Shown here: positions 1 through 6,894 of the stretch, piece after piece
How the letters are laid out: every line of letters begins with the position of its first letter
Position numbering within the stretch: the first letter of the stretch is position 1
NCBI GenBank assembly: GCA_025357775.1
Contig: JANXOQ010000342.1
Location: 1 to 14,559, forward strand
Direction of reading: 5' to 3'
Length of the DNA stretch: 14,559 nt
DNA from: Ferruginibacter sp.
Lineage (GTDB): Bacteria > Bacteroidota > Bacteroidia > Chitinophagales > Chitinophagaceae
Translations under genes and position numbers: made by a program
The notes under the pieces: generated by a model
What the model saw: only the letters and a program-made list of their open reading frames with translations
What the model was told of the DNA's origin: nothing
The model's database searches: none

Positions 1-1333
1 CAAAAAAATTTTCTGCGTGATAAAGTGCTCCTAGATTATTATAATAATCACACTCTACTAACCCATTGGTTAAGTTTACTGCATAATCAGTGTTTATTGT
101 AATTATATTATTAGTTTTAATTTGAAAATATATTCTTTCTGGGAGAGTTGCAGCCTTGCCTTCAATAGTTAATAAACTACCAGGTAAAGTATTTGTAAAA
201 TTTGCATCAGCATCAACATTAAAATTAGTAAATGTAGATGATCCATTTATTTTTGCTTTTATAAATTCTACATTAGGTATTGTAGTAGTAAAGTTTACTG
301 TAACTGGGCATGTGGCACCTGTACCACCTGTTATATTATATATAGTAGAGCCACTAACAGTACCTGTGCCAGTTGCTACTAAAATTATAGAGGTAGTACC
401 TGTATTTAATAAACCAGTATTAGCAAATGTAACCCCATTATTTATCACACTTATGGTGTACGTACCTGGGGTAGTAAGTGTAATTGGTAAAGTAATTGTA
501 TTGCTGTTATTCATTGCTGTACCCACTTCATACACTCCTTGTACTGTAGCAGCCCCACAATTAATTGTGTAATTAGCTATTCCTACCTGCGACTGATAAA
601 CAACATCAAAACCACAATTGCTTCCACTACCAGTAATTGGATAATTAAATGTATTTGCTAAAGTTGGGTTTCCACCATCTGCAATAAGTCTTATAGTTTG
701 GTTGCCTAAAGCTAGTGTACCGCTACCACTATATTTTACTCCATTTATTGCCAATGCACCTGTATTTACATTGTAAGAACCAGCATTTGTTACATTTACA
801 TTTACATCTACCCAATTAGTAGAGTTGGTAACAATATTTTGCATAAAAGTAGCTGCTGGGTTAGGTGTAGACCCCGTACAAGTATTAGGCGCACCTGCAA
901 ATGTAAATACTGCAATAGTACTAACAACACCCGCACTTACAGAAACATCAAAATTGCAAGTAGAACCATCAAATTTTACTTTAAAAGTAAATATACCATC
1001 TGCCAAAGGCTTACCATGCGCTTTTAAACGAAGCGTATTTATTCCTAATATTGCTATACCAGTGTCACTAAAAGAAAAACCATTTATCGTATCTGTACTA
1101 ATTGTATAAGTACCAACCTCAGTAATAGCTACTTGTACATTAATATAACTAGTGGCGGTTAAAACAGTATTTGTTGCATAAACACCTGCAGGCATTAAAT
1201 CTAAGCATGCACCAAGCGCATCCTTTACAACTGCACCTTTTGCCAATCCCCCTTCAAAGCTGTAATCTTTTTCACATCCTGAAAATAAAAAAAGACTAGC
1301 TACTAAAATTAAAAAAAGACGAAGCAACTTCAT
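1..1333 (-). CDS. Repeat-containing surface lipoprotein, 3' end cut by window edge
   Basis: Reading the minus strand from the ATG at 1333-1331, the frame stays open for 444 codons to the window edge, so the C-terminus is missing. Residues 1-20 form a lipoprotein signal peptide (MKLLRLF, hydrophobic core, then FSGC), with C20 as the acylated cysteine. Next comes E-K-D, acidic/charged residues of the sort found after the Cys in exported Bacteroidota lipoproteins. Three divergent repeats of about 90 residues follow (about 43-132, 152-246, 259-348), rich in Thr, Asn, Gly and Val, with a shared core like GTYTI...NG..F..TG.L..G. Each starts and ends with a cysteine: C43/C126, C152/C240, C259/C342. 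Residues 355-444 (FIKAKINGSSTF...) resemble Bacteroidota lipoproteins of the DUF6252 type; this is a weak call. The likely place is the outer membrane, perhaps surface-exposed with beta-sandwich repeats. No enzymatic motif is visible, and the function is unknown. Confidence 0.85.
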   Translation of the reverse strand, partial: MKLLRLFLILVASLFLFSGCEKDYSFEGGLAKGAVVKDALGACLDLMPAGVYATNTVLTATSYINVQVAITEVGTYTISTDTINGFSFSDTGIAILGINTLRLKAHGKPLADGIFTFKVKFDGSTCNFDVSVSAGVVSTIAVFTFAGAPNTCTGSTPNPAATFMQNIVTNSTNWVDVNVNVTNAGSYNVNTGALAINGVKYSGSGTLALGNQTIRLIADGGNPTLANTFNYPITGSGSNCGFDVVYQSQVGIANYTINCGAATVQGVYEVGTAMNNSNTITLPITLTTPGTYTISVINNGVTFANTGLLNTGTTSIILVATGTGTVSGSTIYNITGGTGATCPVTVNFTTTIPNVEFIKAKINGSSTFTNFNVDADANFTNTLPGSLLTIEGKAATLPERIYFQIKTNNIITINTDYAVNLTNGLVECDYYNNLGALYHAENFF

Positions 1334-1354
1334 GGTTTGTATTTTAATGTTAAA

Positions 1355-1362
1355 CAAAGTTA
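1355..1362 (-). promoter_or_regulatory. Candidate -7 element of the lipoprotein promoter
   Basis: On the minus strand this reads TAACTTTG, an exact match to the Bacteroidota -7 consensus TAnnTTTG. It lies 21 bases before the lipoprotein ATG, so transcription would start about 14-17 bases ahead of the start codon. No TTG is found at the usual -33 spacing, so the promoter would be weak or activator-dependent. Confidence 0.5.
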
Positions 1363-1594
1363 GTATTTCTAATGCAATAAGTAATGTAGTCTAATTTTTT
1401 AAAAAACATATAGAAATATATTTTTAAAGTTTGCATGTCTAAAAAAACAAAACTTCATTATATCAATCTTTTCTAAAAAAATTGCAACTTTTATTCAAAA
1501 TTTTTTAAAGAAGCATACATTTATTTTAATAAGTCGTATGAAATTGACAATAAGAATAACTATCCAAAACACTAAACAACTAATTTTCAATTAC

Positions 1595-1613
1595 TACTAG
1601 TCAATCACTAGTA
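1595..1613. other. Seven-bp stem-loop after the PurF-like gene
   Basis: TACTAGT and ACTAGTA pair across a five-base loop. It lies 24 bases beyond the stop codon of the PurF-like gene (minus strand), where a terminator would be expected, but no T-run follows on the minus strand, so termination is not shown. The rest of the 303-base gap 1334-1636 holds only the lipoprotein promoter region and A/T-rich DNA without a recognisable gene. Confidence 0.3.
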
Positions 1614-1636
1614 AATAAACACCAAAAACAAACCAT

Positions 1637-3484
1637 CTAATAACCCCTCACATCTTTTCCTTCCATAAAATTCATAAAAGCTTTATTGCATACACGGTTG
1701 CCACCTTGGGTAGGGTAGTTGCCAGTAAAATACCAATCACCTTTATTATTTGGGCAAGCCATGTGCAAGGTTTCAATAGTTTGGTAAATAACTTGCACTG
1801 GTATATTTACATCGTTTGGTGTTATAAGTTGTGCTATTTTATTAGATATTTCTCCAAGGCTAAATGGTTTGTATACTAGTCGCACTAGGTTTTCAGTATG
1901 CAATTTATTTTCTTGCTCTAGCGTTTTACATTTTTCTAAAATATCATTAAGTAAATATTCTTGTTTCGTTTCTTTTAACAGAGCAACCGCTGCTTTAAAA
2001 GCAATAAAATCCCCCATTTTGCTCATGTCAATTCCATAGCAATCTGGGTAGCGTATTTGCGGTGCGGAAGAAACAACAATTATTTTTTTAGGCTGTAGTC
2101 TGTTCAACATTCTAATAATGCTTTCTTTTAAAGTTGTACCACGTACGATGCTATCATCTATTACTACCAATGTATCTTCATTTTTTTTTACGGTGCCGTA
2201 GGTAATATCGTATACATGTTGCACCATTTCGTTTCTGCTACTATCTTCTGTTATAAAAGTTCGCAATTTCACATCTTTTATAGCTATTTTTTCAAACCGC
2301 ACTTTTCTGTTTATCATTTCAGAAAGTTTGTCATCATCAAATACTTTGTTCCAACTAAGTATTCTTTCTTTTTTTATTTCGTTTAAATAATCTTCTGCTC
2401 CTTTTATTAAGCCATAAAAAGCAGTTTCTGCAGTATTTGGTATAAACGAAAAAATCGTATTTTTTAAATCGTAGTCAATTGTTTTTAAAATAATAGGGCT
2501 TAGGTTATAACCTAGTGCAATTCTTTCTCTGTAAATTTTTTCATCGCTACCACGGCAAAAATAAATACACTCAAAACTGCATGCTTTTCGCTCTTGTGCT
2601 GGCACAATCTCTTCAATGTTATAACTACCATCTGCCCTTGCTATTAGTGCCATGCCAGGCATAAGTTCTTGCACTTCGTTTTCTTCAAGGTTAAAGGCAG
2701 TACGTATGGCTGCACGCTCACTAGCAGCTACAATTATTTCATCATTTACATAATAATAAGCTGGGCGTATTCCATGCGCATCTCTTACCACAAATGCATC
2801 CCCATTACCCGTTATACCTGCTACATGAAAACCACCGTCAAACATTGGTACTGCTTTTTTAAGCATCGTAACAATATTAGGATTACCAGGGTTAACTTCA
2901 TCTGCTTTTACTAAAAAATGATATAATACTTCCATCATAGCAGCTAGGTCGCTTTGCTTTTCAAAATCGCCTGGCGTTTTATTTATAAGTGCAAAAAGTT
3001 CTTCTGTATTTACTAAATTAAAGTTACCAGCAAGCGTAAGATTGCGGCTTGGTATTGTATGTTTTTTTATAAATGGGTGGCAAAATTGCACATCATTTTT
3101 TCCCTGTGTGCCATATCGTAAATGACCTAGTAGTACCTCCCCCAATACTGGTATGTGCCCCTTCATTAACCCTGGATGGTTTTTTATATCGGGCTGGTAT
3201 TTTTCAATTTCATTTATTTCTTTTCCTATCTGTGCAAATAAATCTGCAATGGGCTGCTGTGCACAACTTCGTATGCGATACATAAATGGATAACCTGGCT
3301 CGGTATTTAATTTTACGGCTGCAATACCTGCGCCATCTTGGCCACGGTTGTGCTGCTTTTCCATTAGCAAGTACAACTTATTAAGCCCGTATAATACTGA
3401 CTTGTGCTGCTGTTGATAATAACTAAATGGTTTTCTAAGGCGAATGAAAGCCAAACCGCACTCGTGTTTTATTGCATCGCTCAT
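1637..3484 (-). CDS. purF: Amidophosphoribosyltransferase family protein (PurF-like, long form)
   Basis: 615 residues, ATG start. This is a class II glutamine amidotransferase joined to a type I phosphoribosyltransferase, the architecture that makes 5-phosphoribosylamine from PRPP and glutamine, the first step of purine synthesis. Visible motifs: HECG with C9 as probable N-terminal nucleophile after an eight-residue propeptide; NRGQDGAG (46-53); HLRYGTQG (121-128); LAGNFNLV (151-158); HGIRP (237-241); CSFECIYF (302-309); and the PRPP-binding VVIDDSIVRGTT (440-451). It is about 100 residues longer than typical PurF. The [4Fe-4S] ligands of the Bacillus-type enzyme are mostly not conserved: only C302 aligns, C482 is shifted by one, and the final C-x-x-C is replaced in GDWYFTGNYP. 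Bacteroidota often carry both a standard PurF and such a long form, so this copy may not be the only or main enzyme. The symbol marks the family. It has its own promoter and is separated from the upstream gene by a terminator. Confidence 0.85.
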   Translation of the reverse strand: MSDAIKHECGLAFIRLRKPFSYYQQQHKSVLYGLNKLYLLMEKQHNRGQDGAGIAAVKLNTEPGYPFMYRIRSCAQQPIADLFAQIGKEINEIEKYQPDIKNHPGLMKGHIPVLGEVLLGHLRYGTQGKNDVQFCHPFIKKHTIPSRNLTLAGNFNLVNTEELFALINKTPGDFEKQSDLAAMMEVLYHFLVKADEVNPGNPNIVTMLKKAVPMFDGGFHVAGITGNGDAFVVRDAHGIRPAYYYVNDEIIVAASERAAIRTAFNLEENEVQELMPGMALIARADGSYNIEEIVPAQERKACSFECIYFCRGSDEKIYRERIALGYNLSPIILKTIDYDLKNTIFSFIPNTAETAFYGLIKGAEDYLNEIKKERILSWNKVFDDDKLSEMINRKVRFEKIAIKDVKLRTFITEDSSRNEMVQHVYDITYGTVKKNEDTLVVIDDSIVRGTTLKESIIRMLNRLQPKKIIVVSSAPQIRYPDCYGIDMSKMGDFIAFKAAVALLKETKQEYLLNDILEKCKTLEQENKLHTENLVRLVYKPFSLGEISNKIAQLITPNDVNIPVQVIYQTIETLHMACPNNKGDWYFTGNYPTQGGNRVCNKAFMNFMEGKDVRGY

Positions 3485-3523
3485 TACAGGTATCTGTTGT
3501 AGTGATTTTTATGTAGAAAATGG

Positions 3524-3554
3524 TAAATTTAGCTCATTACTTTAGAGCAAACAA
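3524..3554 (-). promoter_or_regulatory. Candidate promoter of the PurF-like gene
   Basis: On the minus strand a TTG (3554-3552) is followed after 20 bases by TAAATTTA (3531-3524), seven of eight matches to the form TAnnTTTG. A start near 3515-3519 would give a leader of about 30 bases. The -33 part overlaps the terminator stem of the upstream gene. Confidence 0.4.
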
Positions 3555-3582
3555 AAAACCCTCTAAAGAATAGAGGGTTTTT
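3554..3582 (-). terminator. Intrinsic terminator of the 239-residue barrel protein gene
   Basis: A 12-bp perfect stem (CCCTCTA core, A-tract on one side and T-tract on the other) with the five-base loop AAGAA. It starts 23 bases beyond the stop of the minus-strand gene 3606-4325 and, on that strand, is followed by a T-run. The stem is symmetric enough to work in both directions. Confidence 0.85.
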
Positions 3583-3605
3583 AAAAAATAATTTTATATA
3601 GTTGA

Positions 3606-4325
3606 TTATAATCCGCTAATGCATAGCCCAATTTGTATCAATTTTACATCTGGTGCCACACCTACTTTAAACATACTTGTAAGATCATATGCACCAAATA
3701 TAGAAAATAAACCATATCCAACTCTTGCTGTAGCTGCTATTCTTGTGCCGCTAAAGTATAATTTACTTGATTCTTTTACAGTATTTTCATTCAGTTTTGT
3801 GCCAGCGGCATTCTGCAAATCCACTCCTTTTGTATGAGCGTTTATCATTGTACCAAACTTTAAACCTATAGCAGCTTTTATAGCTTTGTTAGGATTGCTT
3901 GGGTCAGATGTAAATCTAAATTCTAATGGTACTTCTAAAAATGCAGTTGATAATTTATATTTATTATAATTATTACCAGTATCTGTTCTTATAAAGCCCA
4001 GTATATTTTTTGTGCCACCTACTTTAACTTCCATTTTTTTAAAAAAAATGTTACTAGTGCCAACACCCAACCCAATGCCTATACTAAATTTTGGATTGCT
4101 TTTAAAACGCTTATCATACATAAAATATACATTAGCGCTTTTGTTAAAACCTTTTATGTAGTTACTTATACTATCAGGTGCTCCACTCCACATGCTTGTA
4201 CCTATTTGTATCATAAAGTGGTCTGCTGCTCTATCTGCTATTACTTTTGCATTTTTAGTGCCTGTTTGTGCAAAACTTGCTACTAATGTTGTACTTAAAA
4301 AAAGAATAAAAAACAATTTTCTCAT
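3606..4325 (-). CDS. Small outer-membrane beta-barrel protein
   Basis: 239 residues with a clear Sec signal peptide (MRKLFFILFLSTTLVASFA, cleavage after A19 before QT). The mature part has alternating hydrophobic/polar stretches rich in Gly and aromatics (FMIQIGTSMWSG 37-48, FSIGIGLGVGTS 80-91, FLEVPLEFRF 129-138, IAATARVGYGL 196-206) and ends in an amphipathic strand (KLIQIGLCISGL). This pattern is that of an eight- to ten-strand outer-membrane barrel common in Bacteroidota genomes. No lipobox, enzymatic motif or TonB-box is seen. Its substrate or partner is unknown. It is transcribed alone: its own -7 element lies upstream and a strong terminator downstream. Confidence 0.8.
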   Translation of the reverse strand: MRKLFFILFLSTTLVASFAQTGTKNAKVIADRAADHFMIQIGTSMWSGAPDSISNYIKGFNKSANVYFMYDKRFKSNPKFSIGIGLGVGTSNIFFKKMEVKVGGTKNILGFIRTDTGNNYNKYKLSTAFLEVPLEFRFTSDPSNPNKAIKAAIGLKFGTMINAHTKGVDLQNAAGTKLNENTVKESSKLYFSGTRIAATARVGYGLFSIFGAYDLTSMFKVGVAPDVKLIQIGLCISGL

Positions 4326-4341
4326 AATATAAACTTAGGTA

Positions 4342-4377
4342 CAAAAATAATTGTGCCATGGGTTAAGGAAAGGTTAA
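4342..4377 (-). promoter_or_regulatory. Promoter region with paired TTAACC boxes
   Basis: On the minus strand TATTTTTG (4349-4342) matches the TAnnTTTG -7 element, 16 bases ahead of the barrel gene ATG. No -33 TTG is present. In its place are two direct copies of TTAACC (4377-4372 and 4366-4361) whose starts are 11 bases apart, about one helical turn, which could be an activator site. The -7 match is direct; the operator idea is inference. Confidence 0.4.
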
Positions 4378-4384
4378 ACATTTA

Positions 4385-4398
4385 GTAAAAATTTTTAC
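4385..4398. repeat. 14-bp perfect AT-rich palindrome
   Basis: GTAAAAATTTTTAC is its own reverse complement. With the flanking bases it shares TTGTAAAAATTTTT, in inverted orientation, with the palindrome at 4539-4558. No role is known; it lies in the gene-free stretch before the transposase relic. Confidence 0.5.
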
Positions 4399-4538
4399 AA
4401 TAAGGCAAATTAGATTAAACTAAATTATGCAATAATAATGATAAACGTATAAATGAAATGTTGTAAAATGGGTTTAATGAATCTATAAATCAAGAATTAC
4501 ATTGGGATTACTCATAAATTACATTTCATTATATTTAT

Positions 4539-4558
4539 TTTGTAAAAATTTTTGCAAA
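4539..4558. repeat. 20-bp near-perfect AT-rich palindrome
   Basis: TTTG-T-AAAAATTTTT-G-CAAA pairs with itself over 20 bases with a single T/G wobble pair. It shares its core with 4385-4398. It stands 60 bases from the end of the transposase relic. It could be a protein-binding site, a hairpin, or chance in AT-rich DNA. The rest of 4399-4600 shows no gene. Confidence 0.45.
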
Positions 4559-4617
4559 GATATATAAATAAGTAAACAAAAAGATAGGATTAAGTATAAG
4601 GTTCAAGGCAAACGCAT

Positions 4618-4850
4618 TTAATATTTTTTTAAAATTAGCTGCTCTATAAATTCTTCATTCCAACCAGAAAGTATTCTATTTTTTTGTCATTTTTCAAAAT
4701 GCCAAATAATATTCTCGTAATTATAGAAAAATTTACTGCGGCAAAACCTGCCATTTTTCTGCTTTCATGTTTTTTAAAAACTACATCTAAACTCCTGTGC
4801 GGTTGGTTACCTGTGCTCCAGTGACTCTATGCAAATTTAGGTCCGCTCCG
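4618..4850 (-). pseudogene. ISAs1-family transposase relic (C-terminal fragment)
   Basis: On the minus strand, codons from about 4850 read ...GPKFA, stop (4829-4827), SHW, then NQPHRSLDVVFKKHESRKMA and FAAVNFSIITRILFGILKND. After a one-base slip in the seven-base T-run at 4679-4685 it continues KNRILSGWNEEF and ends IEQLILKKY, stop at 4620-4618. This follows the C-terminal signature of ISAs1/H-repeat transposases (RxHWxIENxLHWxLDVxFxEDxSRxRxGxAxxNxxxIRxIALxLLK...). The E of the W-x-IEN catalytic motif is gone (HWSTGN). The fragment is dead: in-frame stop, frameshift, lost catalytic residue and no N-terminal two-thirds. Just beyond the stop, 4601-4617 (GTTCAAGGCAAACGCAT) may be the old right end of the element, to be compared with known ISAs1 inverted repeats. 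No left end was found. Confidence 0.7.
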
Positions 4851-4995
4851 CAGAAAATTAGCTAATGAAAAATATGGTTTTAATGACCATGAATTTCATT
4901 CTTGGTTATTTAATCTCTCCTTGGTAAAAAAACTCGTAAAATAAAGTTTGCAATTGTTTAACCAAGCATAAGTTTATCTATTAATTTATTTTTTG

Positions 4996-5003
4996 TAAAT
5001 TTG
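4996..5003 (+). promoter_or_regulatory. Candidate -7 element of the enolase promoter
   Basis: TAAATTTG matches TAnnTTTG exactly. There is no TTG at -33, only a GTTT around 4972-4975 at 20-base spacing. A start near 5010 would give enolase a leader of about 130 bases containing two repeat elements. The sequence 4851-4995 before it holds no gene I can support. Confidence 0.45.
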
Positions 5004-5034
5004 GACAAAGTCAGTTTAAAAAATCAATTTTCAA

Positions 5035-5061
5035 TTGGCAAAACACAGTTGGCAGTTGGCA
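5035..5061 (+). repeat. TTGGCA heptad repeat in the enolase leader
   Basis: TTGGCA occurs at 5035, 5049 and 5056, spacings of 14 and 7, so the stretch follows a 7-base period (unit AGTTGGC) with one decayed unit. AAACACAG also recurs at 5041-5048 and 5080-5087. From memory, similar TTGGCAG-type repeats occur between genes in other Bacteroidota; that was not checked here. Confidence 0.55.
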
Positions 5062-5094
5062 AAAATAAAATATTTCAATAAACACAGGGTTCAC

Positions 5095-5120
5095 AAGTCC
5101 CCTTTGAGAGATTTATGGGC
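5095..5120 (+). repeat. CCCC...GGG intergenic repeat element in the enolase leader
   Basis: The 26 bases (AAGTCCCCTTTGAGAG, then ATTTATGGGC) look like a decayed copy of a CCCCTTTAGGGGATTTAGGGG-like element that I recall from Bacteroidota intergenic regions. Its runs of C and G stand out from the surrounding A/T. It lies only 20 bases ahead of the enolase ATG and could fold with its C and G blocks paired. Confidence 0.4.
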
Positions 5121-5139
5121 TATTAAACCATTAAAAAAC

Positions 5140-6429
5140 ATGAGCTACATCGCATCCATTCATGCAAGACAAATTTTAGACAGTAGAGGAAATCCAACAA
5201 TAGAAGTGGATGTACTTACAGAAAATGAAAGCCTAGGCCGTGCGGCTGTGCCAAGTGGTGCAAGCACAGGCATACATGAGGCTGCGGAGTTACGTGACAA
5301 TAAGAAAAACTACTACGGTGGCAAATCTGTACTTAAAGCAGTAAACAATGTAAACACAACATTAGCAGAAAATTTGCTAGGTTGTGATGTGGCAGACCAA
5401 ACAGGTATAGATGCTATGATGATTGCCTTGGATGGTACAAAAAATAAAAGTAAACTGGGTGCAAATGCAATGCTAGCGGTAAGCTTAGCAGTAGCAAAAG
5501 CAGCAGCGCTTGAAGCCAACCTTCCTTTATACAGATACATTGGCGGTACAAATGCAAAAGTGTTGCCAATACCAATGATGAATATTTTAAACGGTGGAGC
5601 ACATGCCGATAATAAAATAGATTTTCAAGAATTTATGGTAGTGCCAGTGGGGGCAAAAACTTTTAGTGAAGGTTTGCAATGGGGTGTAGAAATTTTTCAT
5701 GCACTAAAAACAGTGTTAAAGAAAAAAGGATTTAGTACAAATGTGGGTGATGAAGGTGGTTTTGCGCCAAATATACAAAGCAACGAAGAAGCAATAGAGA
5801 CTGTACTTACAGCTATACAAGCAGCAGGTTATAAAACAGGTAGCCAAATAGGAATAGCTATGGATGCTGCTAATAGTGAATTGTGGAATGCAAAAGAGAA
5901 AAAATATATTTTCCATAAAAGTGATGGTAAGAAAATGACGAGTGAGCAATTGGTAAAATATTGGGAAAGTTGGGTAAAACAATATCCCATTATATCAATA
6001 GAAGATGGTATGGCTGAAGATGATTGGAAAGGTTGGAAAATGATGACGGACTCATTAGGCAAAAAATGCCAAATAGTAGGCGATGATTTATTTGTAACGA
6101 ATGTAGAAAGATTGGAAAGAGGGATAACTGAAAATATTGCAAATGCATTACTTGTAAAAGTAAATCAAATAGGTACGCTTACAGAAACTATTAATGCAGT
6201 ATCGATGGCGCAAAATGCAGGATACAATACTATTATGAGCCATAGAAGTGGAGAAACGGAAGATAGCACCATTGCAGACTTAGCTGTAGCACTTAATTGT
6301 GGGCAAATAAAAACAGGCTCTGCAAGTCGTAGCGACAGAATGGCTAAATACAACCAGCTTATTCGTATTGAGGAAATGCTAGCAGACAGTGGCGTTTACC
6401 CTTCAAAAACGGTAAAATTTGGTAAATAA
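5140..6429 (+). CDS. eno: Enolase (phosphopyruvate hydratase)
   Basis: 429 residues, the usual enolase length. It converts 2-phosphoglycerate to phosphoenolpyruvate in cytosolic glycolysis. The ATG at 5140 ([20 protein letters not shown]) is chosen because this is the conserved enolase N-terminus; the open frame reaches back to a TTG at 5035, but that stretch encodes only repeat DNA. Motifs in order: PSGASTG (38-44), GGAHADN (152-158), GDEGGFAP with catalytic E205 (203-210), Mg ligands D242 (AMDAA), E288 (SIEDG) and D315 (VGDDL), the signature [14 protein letters not shown] (337-350) with catalytic K340, and SHRSGETED (367-375). All key residues are present, so the enzyme should be active. 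It is followed by a strong terminator and is probably transcribed alone. Confidence 0.98.
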   Translation: MSYIASIHARQILDSRGNPTIEVDVLTENESLGRAAVPSGASTGIHEAAELRDNKKNYYGGKSVLKAVNNVNTTLAENLLGCDVADQTGIDAMMIALDGTKNKSKLGANAMLAVSLAVAKAAALEANLPLYRYIGGTNAKVLPIPMMNILNGGAHADNKIDFQEFMVVPVGAKTFSEGLQWGVEIFHALKTVLKKKGFSTNVGDEGGFAPNIQSNEEAIETVLTAIQAAGYKTGSQIGIAMDAANSELWNAKEKKYIFHKSDGKKMTSEQLVKYWESWVKQYPIISIEDGMAEDDWKGWKMMTDSLGKKCQIVGDDLFVTNVERLERGITENIANALLVKVNQIGTLTETINAVSMAQNAGYNTIMSHRSGETEDSTIADLAVALNCGQIKTGSASRSDRMAKYNQLIRIEEMLADSGVYPSKTVKFGK

Positions 6430-6458
6430 TTTTTAAACAGTAATTATAATTATTTTTT

Positions 6459-6500
6459 CCACGAATGCAATTTTTTTCAATTGTGCATTCGTGGCTTTTC
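6459..6500 (+). terminator. Intrinsic terminator of enolase
   Basis: CCACGAATGCA (6459-6469) pairs perfectly with TGCATTCGTGG (6484-6494), an 11-bp stem with a 14-base loop, followed by CTTTTCTTT. It begins 30 bases after the eno stop. The right arm lies inside the promoter of the next gene. Confidence 0.85.
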
Positions 6501-6510
6501 TTTATATTTG
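6481..6510 (+). promoter_or_regulatory. Strong promoter of the ftsB-like gene, overlapping the eno terminator
   Basis: TTG (6481-6483), 19 bases, then TATATTTG (6503-6510): both elements and the spacing match the Bacteroidota sigma consensus, the best promoter match in the window. The -7 element ends four bases before the ATG at 6515, so transcription should begin at or next to the start codon, giving a leaderless or nearly leaderless mRNA. Confidence 0.65.
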
Positions 6511-6514
6511 AGTT

Positions 6515-6817
6515 ATGGATATTCAAAAATATAAACCCATGTTAAAGCCTTTGAAAAATAAATACCTAATTGTATTGGCAACTTTTTTGGTATGGATGGC
6601 ATTTTTTGATCCAAAAGATTTTGGAATGATTTATAATAGAACCGAAAAACTTAAAGAGTTAAAACAAAGCGAAAGACATTTAACAACTCAAATAGCAGAA
6701 ACAAGAAAAGAATTAGTGTTGCTAAAATCTGATGCTGAATCTATAGAGCGATATGCAAGAGAGCATTTTTTTATGAAAAAAGACAATGAGGAACTATTTA
6801 TAGTAAAAACACCATAA
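6515..6817 (+). CDS. FtsB/DivIC-like septum formation protein
   Basis: 100 residues. A short basic cytoplasmic start, one membrane helix at about 16-31 (KYLIVLATFLVWMAFF), a coiled coil at about 41-75 (NRTEKLKELKQ... heptads of L/I and charged residues), then a conserved-looking tail ERYAREHFFMKKDNEELFIV (78-97). This order and the RYAREHFFMKK...E tail are those of the FtsB/DivIC family, a bitopic protein which links FtsL and FtsQ in the divisome. Its place after eno is common in bacteria. The first ATG (6515) is taken; if the mRNA starts at about 6515-6517, M9 at 6539 could be the working start, giving a 92-residue protein that keeps the membrane helix. No symbol is given because FtsB and DivIC cannot be told apart here. 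Confidence 0.85.
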   Translation: MDIQKYKPMLKPLKNKYLIVLATFLVWMAFFDPKDFGMIYNRTEKLKELKQSERHLTTQIAETRKELVLLKSDAESIERYAREHFFMKKDNEELFIVKTP

Positions 6818-6821
6818 TTTT

Positions 6822-6852
6822 TTGAAACAATGCAATAACAAATAAATATTTG
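6822..6852 (+). promoter_or_regulatory. Candidate promoter of the 80-residue protein gene
   Basis: TTG (6822-6824), 20 bases, AATATTTG (6845-6852), seven of eight positions of TAnnTTTG form. The leader would be about 35 bases. Confidence 0.4.
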
Positions 6853-6894
6853 CGTTTTATAAATGTGTGCTACTATTTATAAACAAAAAATATT

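Noticed and set aside
156..1109. Plus-strand open frames at 156-572 and 825-1109
   Set aside because: They are the antisense of the lipoprotein frame; that frame has a signal peptide, lipobox, repeats and promoter, and stays open over 444 codons.
5035..5139. N-terminal extension of enolase from a TTG at 5035 (35 extra residues)
   Set aside because: The extension is made of repeat DNA, resembles no enolase, and the conserved N-terminus starts exactly at the ATG at 5140.
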